Shown here: in pieces, positions 26,916-34,412 of the stretch
How the letters are laid out: each line of letters begins with the position of its first letter
How positions within the stretch are numbered: the first letter of the stretch is position 1
Source of the DNA: Modicisalibacter sp049808615
GTDB lineage: Bacteria; Pseudomonadota; Gammaproteobacteria; Pseudomonadales; Halomonadaceae
Length of the DNA stretch: 64,000 nucleotides
Direction of reading: 5' to 3'
NCBI RefSeq assembly: GCF_049808615.1
Contig: NZ_JBNCAN010000006.1
Span: forward strand, 1-64,000
The notes under the pieces: generated by a model
Databases searched by the model: none
What the model saw: the letters and a program-made list of their open reading frames with translations, nothing else
Told to the model about the DNA's origin: nothing
Program-made: the position numbers and the translations under genes

Positions 26916-27398
26916 CTAGTGGCGCCCGGAGTGGCCGAACCCGCCGGCCCCGCGCTGACTGGCAGCGAAATCCTCGACCACTTCGAGCTGGGCCTGGACC
27001 ACGGGAACGAGCACATACTGTGCCAGGCGTTCACCGGGTTCGAGCACGAACGGTGTCCGGCCGCGATTCCATACCGAGATCATCAGCTCGCCTTGATAGT
27101 CGGAGTCGATCAACCCGATCAGATTGCCCAGCACAATGCCGTGTTTATGGCCCAGTCCGGAGCGAGGCAAGATCATGCCGGCGAGTCCCGGGTCGCCGAT
27201 ATGCGCGGCGAGGCCGGTGCGCACCAGTTCGCAGTCGCCCGGGGCGAGTTCGAGGGGAGTGTCGAGCAGCGCGCGCAGGTCCATGCCGGCACTGCCTTGG
27301 GTCGCATAATGCGGGAGCGGGTAGTCGTGAACCCGTTCGTCGAGAACTCTCACGGAGAGCCGAGGGCCGGAAAAGGTCGATGGTGCGTTTTCGCTCAT
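26916..27398 (-). CDS. dut: Deoxyuridine 5'-triphosphate nucleotidohydrolase (dUTPase)
   Basis: 160 residues; hydrolyses dUTP to dUMP, keeping uracil out of DNA and supplying dTMP synthesis. The five trimeric-dUTPase motifs are present: SAGMDLRA, PRSGLGHKHGI, GLIDSDYQGEL, GERLAQYVLVP and the C-terminal RGAGGFGHSGR arm. The start ATG overlaps the coaBC stop by four bases, indicating translational coupling. Confidence 0.97.
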   Translation of the reverse strand: MSENAPSTFSGPRLSVRVLDERVHDYPLPHYATQGSAGMDLRALLDTPLELAPGDCELVRTGLAAHIGDPGLAGMILPRSGLGHKHGIVLGNLIGLIDSDYQGELMISVWNRGRTPFVLEPGERLAQYVLVPVVQAQLEVVEDFAASQRGAGGFGHSGRH

Positions 27399-28750
27399 TG
27401 AGTGACCTGTGAAGATGTACGAGGAGGTTGTTCATTGATCATGTGCAGGCGTTTCACTGCCGTGTCGATGATCCTGGCGGCCAACGCCGTTTTGCTTTGA
27501 GGCGGCAGGTCGAGGCGGCCCGGAGCGTCCGGAGCCTCGCGCCACAGCAGCAGGGCCGCATTGTCGTCGGTACCGAATCCCAATCCCGCCTGGCCGACGT
27601 CGTTGGCCACGATCATGTCCAGGTTCTTGCGCATCAACTTGTCTCGCGCATAGCGCTCGAGATCCTGGGTTTCGGCGGCGAACCCTACGACGAAGGGCCG
27701 GGCATCGGTGGGGCTCTCGGCAATCGTGGCGATGATATCCGGATTCTTGACCAGGCGCAGGGTCAAGGCATCGTTATCCGAGGTCTTCTTGATCTTGTGT
27801 TCGGCCACCTGCTCGGCGCGGTAATCCGCCACTGCCGCACAGCCGATGAAGATGTCGCTGTCGGCGGCGGCTTCGCGTGCCGCCGCAAGCATTTCGACTG
27901 CGGACTCGACGTCGATACGCTCGACGCCCGGCGGCGTTTCGAGCGCCACCGGGCCGCTGACCAGTCGCACGCGAGCGCCACGTTCGGCGGCGGCGTGCGC
28001 CAGGGCGAAGCCCATCTTGCCGGAGCTGTGATTGGAGAGATAGCGCACCGGGTCCAACGCTTCTCGCGTCGGCCCGGCGGTGATGGTGATGGTCAATCCA
28101 CTGGCATCACCCGTACGAGAACCCGCCACGAAGGCCTCTTGGGGCGACGAAGAATTAGAAGTCGGAGCGTCTCCGGGTCCCATATAAAGCGGCGCCTTGG
28201 GAAACAGCTCCGCCACGATCGTCTCGGGCTCGAGCATCCGTCCCGGGCCCACATCGCCACAGGCTTGATCACCTGCCTCCGGCCCCAAAAGACGCCAACC
28301 GTAATCCTGCAGTCGGCGGGCGTTGTCCAGAGTCGCCGGGTGCCCCCACATGGCCTGATTCATGGCCGGCGCCAGCACACATTCTGCGTGACTCGCCAAA
28401 CACAGGGTGGTCAGCAGATCGTCGGCATGGCCGTGAGCCAGTCGCGCCATCAGGTCGGCAGTAGCCGGAGCGATCAGAATCAGCTCCGCCCAGCGCGCCA
28501 GTTCGATGTGGCCCATGCCGGCTTCCGCTTCGGGATCGAGCAACGAGGTACGTACCGCCTCGCCGGTCAGCGCCTGCAAGGTCAACGGCGTGATGAAGGC
28601 TTGAGCGCCCTCAGTCATGACCACCCGTACCTCGGCACCGGCTTTCTTCAAAAGCCGTGCCAGCTGCGCGCTCTTGTAAGCCGCAATACCGCCACTGATG
28701 CCCAGCAGAATGCGCCTTCCCACCAGCGATGCTTCTTTGCGTCGCGACAT
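27395..28750 (-). CDS. coaBC: Bifunctional phosphopantothenoylcysteine synthetase/decarboxylase CoaBC
   Basis: 451 residues carrying two consecutive steps of coenzyme A synthesis. The N-terminal flavoprotein decarboxylase (CoaC) shows ILLGISGGIAAYKSAQLARL, MNQAMWGHPAT and the substrate-clamp segment ACGDVGPGRMLEPE with its conserved Cys. The C-terminal synthetase (CoaB) shows ITAGPTREALDPVRYLSNHS, SSGKMGFALA and GFAAETQDL. A 25-residue Ser-rich linker joins them near residue 195-220. It begins a probable operon with dut. A GGGGTAA ribosome-binding site precedes the ATG. Confidence 0.96.
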   Translation of the reverse strand: MSRRKEASLVGRRILLGISGGIAAYKSAQLARLLKKAGAEVRVVMTEGAQAFITPLTLQALTGEAVRTSLLDPEAEAGMGHIELARWAELILIAPATADLMARLAHGHADDLLTTLCLASHAECVLAPAMNQAMWGHPATLDNARRLQDYGWRLLGPEAGDQACGDVGPGRMLEPETIVAELFPKAPLYMGPGDAPTSNSSSPQEAFVAGSRTGDASGLTITITAGPTREALDPVRYLSNHSSGKMGFALAHAAAERGARVRLVSGPVALETPPGVERIDVESAVEMLAAAREAAADSDIFIGCAAVADYRAEQVAEHKIKKTSDNDALTLRLVKNPDIIATIAESPTDARPFVVGFAAETQDLERYARDKLMRKNLDMIVANDVGQAGLGFGTDDNAALLLWREAPDAPGRLDLPPQSKTALAARIIDTAVKRLHMINEQPPRTSSQVTQ

Positions 28751-28831
28751 GTGTGATTACCCCCAGGTAGCGATCACCCACTTTACCATTGCGTGCTCGA
28801 GGATGCTTACCAGGGCAGGCAACGGGTCGAG

Positions 28832-30154
28832 TCACTCACGGCATTCCAGCAGTTTCAGGGGGATGGCATGCACGAAGCGGTCATGGCTACCGACGAAGAC
28901 GGTACGGTTGATGACGATGGGGCCACCCGGGGCCAGGGCGACATTCGGGCCGCCGCTATTTGAACCACCCACCTTGAGTTTGCCAGCACGATGTTCGCAG
29001 GCCGGTGTCTTGCCTTCCATGGCATTCAGCATATGCAGAAAGCCGGCTGTGTCGCCGAAGATCACCTTGCCATCGACGATGGCCGGCGCCCCCTTGATCT
29101 TGGCGCCTACCGGGTACTCCCAGCGTCGCTCACCGCTCTTCAGATCGTAGGCGAAGAATGACCAGGTATAAGGGCTGCCGACATAGACGCTGCCATCGGC
29201 GATTACCGGGGCTCCCGAGGTGTTGTTGTCCTGTTGGGGGCCGCTGCCGAGCAGATCGCTCCAGAGCAGGTCGCCGGAGTCTGCGTCGAAGGCATAGATG
29301 AAGTGGAAGTAACCGCGGTGGCTCGAGTACTGACGGGCCTGCTCCTCGGTGAGCTTGTTGGGTTCGACCATGGCGGTGATGACCACGATGCCATCTTCCG
29401 AGACCGCTGGCGGCACATCGGTGAAGGAGGCCTGCCGCTCAAAGGTCCAGAGTGTTTCCTGGCGCTGTAGATCGATCGCAACCACCGAATCGAGAGATCC
29501 CACATAGAGCACACCGTCCTTTATTGCCGGGGAGGACATGCTCACCCAGCCCGGCAGATCGATAGACCACCGGCGTTCACCGCTGTCTGGACTCAGGGCA
29601 ATGAGCTTGCCGCCGCCGGTCACTATGTAGAGGGTGCCGTTCCAGAGTGCCGGCGTAGGCATGACTTCGCCCTCGGTGTGATGATTCCACAGGGTTTCGC
29701 CATTCTCTGGATTCACCGCCATGACTCCGCTTTCACCAGTGCCTCGCAATTTTCCATTCTGAAAGGCACGGTTGCCGTAGCCGACGAAGATGCGTCCGTC
29801 GGCCTGGATCATCTCCGAATGAATCCAGTTGGGCGCATGACGATACCAGGGGTTGTCGTCATCCCAGGCCACCTTGCCGCTGGGCAGGTCGAAGCGAAAC
29901 ATGCCACCCGAGGCGTGATTGCCGATGTACAAGGCATTGCCAACCACTACCGGCGTCGCACGCACCTGATCGCCGGTACGAAACATCATGCGGGGCAGTG
30001 GCTCGGCGCCGTTATCAAAGACGGCATTGTTGCTGGCGTTAATACGATATTGGGTCCATTGGGACGGACCGAAGGTCTCTTCCTCCGCTGCCAGGCTCGA
30101 TGTTGCCAGCAGACATCCAATGACCAGTGGCAGAAATAAAAAAGATCGTCTCAT
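28832..30154 (-). CDS. Exported PQQ-type beta-propeller protein
   Basis: 440 residues with a signal peptide (MRRSFLFLPLVIGCLLATSS, cleaved after LAA). The mature protein is a string of propeller blades of the PQQ/BamB type, seen as repeated words: FRFDLPSGKVAWDD, MAVNPENGETLWNHH, IALSPDSGERRWSIDLPG, VAIDLQRQETLWTFE, YAFDADSGDLLWSDL and YDLKSGERRWEYPVG. There are about seven or eight blades and no extra catalytic or cytochrome domain. It lacks a lipobox, so it is not BamB. It could be a periplasmic scaffold or a PQQ-binding protein. Its position between coaBC and radC breaks an otherwise conserved adjacency. The ATG at 30154 starts the signal peptide; an upstream frame extension is rejected. 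Confidence 0.75.
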   Translation of the reverse strand: MRRSFLFLPLVIGCLLATSSLAAEEETFGPSQWTQYRINASNNAVFDNGAEPLPRMMFRTGDQVRATPVVVGNALYIGNHASGGMFRFDLPSGKVAWDDDNPWYRHAPNWIHSEMIQADGRIFVGYGNRAFQNGKLRGTGESGVMAVNPENGETLWNHHTEGEVMPTPALWNGTLYIVTGGGKLIALSPDSGERRWSIDLPGWVSMSSPAIKDGVLYVGSLDSVVAIDLQRQETLWTFERQASFTDVPPAVSEDGIVVITAMVEPNKLTEEQARQYSSHRGYFHFIYAFDADSGDLLWSDLLGSGPQQDNNTSGAPVIADGSVYVGSPYTWSFFAYDLKSGERRWEYPVGAKIKGAPAIVDGKVIFGDTAGFLHMLNAMEGKTPACEHRAGKLKVGGSNSGGPNVALAPGGPIVINRTVFVGSHDRFVHAIPLKLLECRE

Positions 30155-30234
30155 GATTCTCTCTCGGGTCTGATGATTTTCGGCCCTGCGTAGCCATCGC
30201 CAGTTTAGCCCAGAAAGCCGTTTAAAGAGCAAAG

Positions 30235-30262
30235 TTCGCCGTTCTTGATGAACCCTTATAAT
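30235..30262 (+). promoter_or_regulatory. Probable radC promoter
   Basis: A perfect TATAAT (30257-30262) with a weak -35, TTCGCC (30235-30240), 16 bp upstream. It lies about 47 bp before the radC ATG, in the gap divergent from the beta-propeller gene. Confidence 0.55.
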
Positions 30263-30308
30263 CGTCACGCTAGCAGTTGCTTATATAAGAAAAATGCGGG
30301 GAATATAA

Positions 30309-30983
30309 ATGTCGATTCGTCATTGGCCCGAGGGTGAACGCCCCCGGGAAAAACTGTTGTCACTGGGCTCGGCGGCATTATCGGATGCGGAGTTGTTGGC
30401 CATCTTCCTGCGTGTCGGTGTGAAGGGGCGCTCGGCGGTGGATCTCGCGCGGGATCTGTTGAGCGGCTTCGGGGGGTTGCGTCAATTATTGGAGGCGGAC
30501 AAGACACGCTTTTGCGCCGAACACGGCCTGGGGGAAGCCAAGTTCGTGCAACTGCAGGCGGTACTCGAATTGTCGCGGCGGCATCTGGCCTGTCAGCTCG
30601 AACGTGGCGGCGCCTTGACCTCGCCGGCGCTGGTGCGGGCCTATCTGATCGCTCAGATGCGCCATCTCGGACACGAGGAGTTCGCCGCCTTGTTTCTTGA
30701 TACCCAGCACCGGGTGATCCGCTTCGAGTCGCTGTTTCGCGGTACCCTGGACAGCGCCTCGGTCTATCCCCGGGAGGTAGCAAGGCGCGCATTGGAACTG
30801 AGCGCCGGCGCCATCATCTTCGCTCATAACCATCCTTCCGGAGTGGCGGAACCCAGCGATGCGGACCGGCGCATCACCCGGCGGCTTGTCGAGGCCCTCG
30901 AATTGTTCGAGATTCGGGTGCTGGATCATTTCGTTGTCGGCGATGGGGAGGTTGTATCCTTTGCCGAACGCGGCTGGCTATAA
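30309..30983 (+). CDS. radC: RadC family JAB-domain protein
   Basis: 224 residues. An N-terminal helix-hairpin-helix-like region (RPREKLLSLGSAALSDAELLA) precedes a JAB/MPN+ metalloprotease-like domain with the zinc-ligand signature HNHPSGVAEPSDAD near residues 177-190. RadC was once linked to DNA repair, but its role is unproven. The order radC-rpmB-rpmG-mutM is the same as in E. coli. No obvious ribosome-binding site fits the usual spacing except GGGGAA, 8 bp upstream. Confidence 0.94.
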   Translation: MSIRHWPEGERPREKLLSLGSAALSDAELLAIFLRVGVKGRSAVDLARDLLSGFGGLRQLLEADKTRFCAEHGLGEAKFVQLQAVLELSRRHLACQLERGGALTSPALVRAYLIAQMRHLGHEEFAALFLDTQHRVIRFESLFRGTLDSASVYPREVARRALELSAGAIIFAHNHPSGVAEPSDADRRITRRLVEALELFEIRVLDHFVVGDGEVVSFAERGWL

Positions 30984-30987
30984 GTGG

Positions 30988-31105
30988 AGGACTGGCTGCG
31001 CTCGGGCAGGCGTTGTTAAAAACCAGCTTGGAATGCTCATCTGCTACAGCAAACTCCGCTTCCGCGCTGATTTTTGCCTAGCCTGACCGTCGCTCGCTCA
31101 GTCCT
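30988..31105. repeat. Nested three-stem intergenic element, copy 2 (radC-rpmB gap)
   Basis: Outer stem AGGACTG (30988-30994) with CAGTCCT (31099-31105), extended imperfectly inward to CAGGC/GCCTG. Middle stem AAAAACCAGC (31018-31027) with GCTGATTTTT (31066-31075), one mismatch. Inner stem TGCT (31042-31045) with AGCA (31048-31051). The unpaired blocks AATGCTCAT (31032-31040) and AACTCCGCTT (31052-31061) match copy 1 (14223-14321) at the same relative places, whereas all three stems differ in sequence yet still pair. Confidence 0.7.
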
Positions 31106-31142
31106 ATATGATTGATGTGGCGTTTCTTGTAGCAGGAATATC

Positions 31143-31171
31143 TTGCCGTTTTTCGCGCCGTCTGGTATAAA
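31143..31171 (+). promoter_or_regulatory. Promoter of rpmB-rpmG
   Basis: TTGCCG (31143-31148) and TATAAA (31166-31171), 17 bp apart, with TGG directly before TATAAA giving an extended -10. It lies about 125 bp upstream of rpmB. The rpsB promoter shares TGGTATAAAG. Confidence 0.8.
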
Positions 31172-31296
31172 GTGCACCCTTTGAATTCTTGGGTTGACTT
31201 GGGTTGAAGTAGGGGGCGTAAAGCGGTCGCTGCCATTCTCTCTTGCGGTTTGCCCGACAGGTTTTGAACAACTCGCCCAGCGGTTGGAGGCTTTCA

Positions 31297-31533
31297 ATGT
31301 CCAAAGTATGTCAGGTTACCGGCAAGCGTCCGGTGACCGGAAACAATGTATCCCACTCTCAGCGCAAGACGCGTCGTCGTTTCGTGCCCAATCTGCATAC
31401 CCACCGCTTCTGGGTGGAGTCCGAGAAGCGCTTCATCAAGCTGCGCATCTCCTCCAAGGGTATGCGGATCATCGACAAGAAGGGTATCGATGAGGTGCTA
31501 AGCGATCTTCGTAAGCGTGGCGAGCGCTTCTAG
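31297..31533 (+). CDS. rpmB: Ribosomal protein L28
   Basis: A 78-residue large-subunit protein: SKVCQVTGKRPVTGNNVSHS followed by KTRRRFVPNLHTHRFW and the C-terminal RKRGERF. Start is the ATG with TTGGAGG upstream. It is the non-zinc form (one Cys). rpmG follows after 32 bp in the same operon. Confidence 0.98.
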   Translation: MSKVCQVTGKRPVTGNNVSHSQRKTRRRFVPNLHTHRFWVESEKRFIKLRISSKGMRIIDKKGIDEVLSDLRKRGERF

Positions 31534-31565
31534 CTCAAGAAGAGTAATCCAGGAGAACGTGAGTC

Positions 31566-31721
31566 ATGCGTGACAAGATCAGAATGATTTCCAGTGCCGG
31601 TACCGGCCACTTCTACACCACCGACAAGAACAAGCGTAATACACCGGACAAGCTCGAATTCAAGAAATTCGATCCGGTGGTGCGCAAGCATGTGATGTAT
31701 AAGGAAGGCAAGATCAAGTAA
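31566..31721 (+). CDS. rpmG: Ribosomal protein L33
   Basis: 51 residues, beginning MRDKIRMISSAGTGHFYTT and ending RKHVMYKEGKIK. It has no Cys, so it is the zinc-independent form of L33 that does not need zinc for folding. A CAGGAG ribosome-binding site precedes the ATG. Ends just before a strong terminator. Confidence 0.97.
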   Translation: MRDKIRMISSAGTGHFYTTDKNKRNTPDKLEFKKFDPVVRKHVMYKEGKIK

Positions 31722-31741
31722 ATTGCTCTTGTGCTTTTCTG

Positions 31742-31768
31742 AAAAGACCCGGCAATGCCGGGTCTTTT
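31742..31768. terminator. Bidirectional-looking terminator after rpmG
   Basis: A perfect 12-bp stem AAAAGACCCGGC (31742-31753) and GCCGGGTCTTTT (31757-31768) with a 3-nt loop. A-tract and T-tract flank it, so it can stop transcription in either direction, but it mainly ends rpmB-rpmG. Confidence 0.92.
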
Positions 31769-31804
31769 CGTCTCTGGACATCTATCGCTGGTTGGGAACT
31801 TTCC

Positions 31805-32635
31805 ATGCCCGAGCTTCCCGAAGTCGAAACGACCCGTCGTGGTATCGCTCCCCATATCGAAGGGCGTGAGGTTCGCGAGGTCATCCTGCGTGAACGACGT
31901 TTGCGCACACCGGTGCCCGATGACCTGGCCGATGCTCTGATCGGCCGGCGTATCGGCGGACTGGGGCGGCGGGCCAAGTATCTGCTGGTGCCCCTTGCGG
32001 ATTCCCGAGGACGAACGCGCTCGCTGATCTGGCATCTGGGCATGTCCGGCAGCCTGCGTATCGCGCGTATCGGCGATCTGCCGAAGAAACACGATCATAT
32101 TGATGTGGTGGTCGAGGGTGGCGCCATTTTGCGTTACCACGATCCACGACGGTTCGGTTTCGTCGATTGGCTGCAGGGTAGTGTACTCGAAGATCCGCGG
32201 CTGAAACGCCTCGGGCCGGAGCCGTTGTCAACCGACTTCAATGAGGATCACCTGTACAGAGTGTCCCGGGGGCGCCGGATGGCGGTGAAGCCGTTCCTGA
32301 TGGATAACGCGGTGGTCGTTGGCGTGGGTAATATCTATGCCAGCGAGGCGCTATACCTTGCCGGTATCGATCCGCGGCGCGCGGCGGGCCGCATTTCCCG
32401 GGAGCGCTACAGGCGATTGTCTGCAGCGGTGCGTGAAGTGCTCGCTGCGGCCATTACTCAAGGCGGCACCACACTGCGCGATTTCGTCAGCGGCATCGGT
32501 GAGCCCGGCTATTTTGCCCAGCGCCTCAATGTCTATGGCCGGGCAGGGCAAGCCTGTCGACGCTGTGGCGGCGAGCTGCGTCTGGTGACATTGGGCCAGC
32601 GGGCGAGTGTGTTCTGCCCCGTTTGTCAGAAATAA
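31805..32635 (+). CDS. mutM: Formamidopyrimidine-DNA glycosylase MutM (Fpg)
   Basis: 276 residues; excises 8-oxoguanine and formamidopyrimidines and cleaves the abasic site. The catalytic N-terminus PELPEVETTRRGI (Pro2 after Met removal, Glu3) is intact. The helix-two-turn-helix region contains NIYASEALYLAGIDPRRAAG, and the C-terminal zinc finger is CRRCGG...CPVCQK. It lies behind the rpmG terminator with only 36 bp between them, so its own promoter is expected inside or over that terminator. Confidence 0.97.
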   Translation: MPELPEVETTRRGIAPHIEGREVREVILRERRLRTPVPDDLADALIGRRIGGLGRRAKYLLVPLADSRGRTRSLIWHLGMSGSLRIARIGDLPKKHDHIDVVVEGGAILRYHDPRRFGFVDWLQGSVLEDPRLKRLGPEPLSTDFNEDHLYRVSRGRRMAVKPFLMDNAVVVGVGNIYASEALYLAGIDPRRAAGRISRERYRRLSAAVREVLAAAITQGGTTLRDFVSGIGEPGYFAQRLNVYGRAGQACRRCGGELRLVTLGQRASVFCPVCQK

Positions 32636-32765
32636 CAGGTAGGCTACCATGAGATGCCTCAGGCGAATGCTGTGCGCCTTGTCCTATTCTCTTCTCATCC
32701 CTATTGTCATCCTCCGGGTCGGTTAGAATGCCTACCACCCGATCCTCGGTCTGCTGGAGCCTCTC

Positions 32766-33956
32766 ATGTCCGAACGTCTGCGCCTGAAGAAGAATGCCGA
32801 TCGCCGTCTGAAGGCCGGTCATCTGTGGCTCTATTCCAACGAGATCGATATTGGAGAGACGCCGTTAAAGGGCCTCGAGCCCGGTGCTCAAGCCGTGGTG
32901 GAAGCCGCCAATGGCAAGCCGATGGGGATCGCCTACGTCAATCCTCATTCGTTGATCTGTGCTCGAGTCGTGTCCCGCGATGCCAACGTGCGTCTGGATC
33001 GCTCCTTGCTGGTGCATCGCTTCAATCAGGCATTGGCACTACGCACGCGATTGTTTTCAAAACCCTTCTATCGGCTGATCCACGGTGAGGGGGACCTTTT
33101 GCCGGGGCTGATCGTCGATCGTTTCGATGATGTACTGGTGGTCCAGCTCAATACCCTGGGCATGGAACATCTGGGTGAGGAGATCGTGGCGGCGCTGAAC
33201 AAGGTGTTTTCTCCCCGGGCGATCGTGTTCAAGAACGACTCTTCGGGGCGTCGCCTGGAACAGCTCGAACATCAGGTGGAAGTGGTACAGGGCACCTTGC
33301 CGGAACAGGTGTTGCTGGAAGAGAACGGCGTGCGCTTCGTTGTGCCGGTAATGGCGGGGCAGAAGACCGGCTGGTTTTTCGATCACCGTGCCAACCGTGC
33401 CTGGCTCAATCAACTGGTCGCAGGCAAGCGGGTACTCGACGTGTTCAGCTATGTGGGCGGCTGGGGAGTACAGGCGGCTGCTCATGGGGCCAACGAAGTG
33501 CTGTGCGTGGACAGCTCCGCCGAGGCATTGGCGCAGGTTGTCGAAAACGCCGCGCTCAATGGCCTTGCCGAACAGGTGGCGGTAGCCGAAGCCGATGCCT
33601 TTGAAGCATTGGCGGCGCTCAAGGCCGAGGGTGAGCAGTTCGATGTGGTCGTTCTCGATCCACCCGCCTTCATCAAGAAGCGCAAGGACATTCCCAACGG
33701 CGAGCGAGCCTACTCGCGTCTCAATCGGGAGGCGATGAGGCTACTTGGTCGCGACGGATTGCTGCTGAGCGCTTCCTGCTCGATGCATCTTGCTCCGGAG
33801 CGTCTGATTGAGTGCGTGCGCGGCGCGGTGCGGCACCAGGATCGTCACGGCCAGGTAATCTATCAGGGCGGCCAGGGGCCTGATCATCCGGTGCATCCGG
33901 CGATTCCCGAGACGGCCTATCTGAAGGCGCTTGGTGTGCGAGTCTTCCGCGATTGA
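32766..33956 (+). CDS. rlmI: 23S rRNA (cytosine1962-C5)-methyltransferase RlmI
   Basis: 396 residues. An N-terminal PUA domain (about 1-75: RLRLKKNADRRLKAGHLWLY) is followed by an EEHEE linker domain and a SAM-binding Rossmann core with RVLDVFSYVGGWGVQAAAHG and VLDPPAFIKKRKD. The catalytic Cys is in LLSASCSMHL. Length matches E. coli RlmI (396). The 130-bp upstream gap has no hexamer pair with acceptable spacing. Confidence 0.93.
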   Translation: MSERLRLKKNADRRLKAGHLWLYSNEIDIGETPLKGLEPGAQAVVEAANGKPMGIAYVNPHSLICARVVSRDANVRLDRSLLVHRFNQALALRTRLFSKPFYRLIHGEGDLLPGLIVDRFDDVLVVQLNTLGMEHLGEEIVAALNKVFSPRAIVFKNDSSGRRLEQLEHQVEVVQGTLPEQVLLEENGVRFVVPVMAGQKTGWFFDHRANRAWLNQLVAGKRVLDVFSYVGGWGVQAAAHGANEVLCVDSSAEALAQVVENAALNGLAEQVAVAEADAFEALAALKAEGEQFDVVVLDPPAFIKKRKDIPNGERAYSRLNREAMRLLGRDGLLLSASCSMHLAPERLIECVRGAVRHQDRHGQVIYQGGQGPDHPVHPAIPETAYLKALGVRVFRD

Positions 33957-34006
33957 TTGATCGAGGAAAGGGCTTCGCTCGCTCATTTCCTTACTTTGGA
34001 GGCAAT

Positions 34007-34351
34007 GTGGTATCCCAGTATGTTCGGGTCTTCGCTCATTCCAATGCCTTGCTAGTCGGTCATGTACGCAATGTGCTGGAGAGCGCTGGTCTGCCCTGTG
34101 AACTGCGCAACATGACGCTAGGGGGCGGAGCCGGCGAGTTGCCTCTCGGAGAGTGTGAGCCTGAAGTATGGGTGGCTGCGCACAATCGCGCGCGTGCCGA
34201 GACATTGATCGAAGAGGCGTTGAACGGCCCACGAGAACCCTCCCAGGTATGGCGTTGCCCGCAGTGCAACGAATGCCTCGAGGGTGTATTCGATACTTGT
34301 TGGAAGTGTGGCAGGACAAGACCTGATTCCTATCGCACGGTTTTGTCGTGA
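34007..34351 (+). CDS. DUF2007 protein fused to a C-terminal zinc ribbon
   Basis: 114 residues from a GTG start with a GGAGG ribosome-binding site unusually close (4 bp). Residues about 5-75 fit the DUF2007 'putative signal-transducing' pattern: VFAHSNALLVGHVRNVLESA, then GGAGELPLGECEPEVWVA and RAETLIEEAL. The C-terminus has two CxxC pairs, CPQC and CWKC, in a zinc-ribbon arrangement. The family occurs widely; its function is not known to me. It follows rlmI by 50 bp, so co-expression is possible. A longer frame starting at 33953 is less likely because it has no ribosome-binding site. Confidence 0.7.
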   Translation: MVSQYVRVFAHSNALLVGHVRNVLESAGLPCELRNMTLGGGAGELPLGECEPEVWVAAHNRARAETLIEEALNGPREPSQVWRCPQCNECLEGVFDTCWKCGRTRPDSYRTVLS

Positions 34352-34412
34352 TTTCCTACCTGTGCTGTACTGAGTATCGATGTCATTCTCGATCTTCAAC
34401 CAAGGAGCTTCC

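Noticed and set aside
28750..28831. Frame extension of the propeller gene and coaBC overlap
   Set aside because: The stop of the propeller gene (28832) and the coaBC start (28750) leave an 81-bp gap without a hairpin or further ORF.
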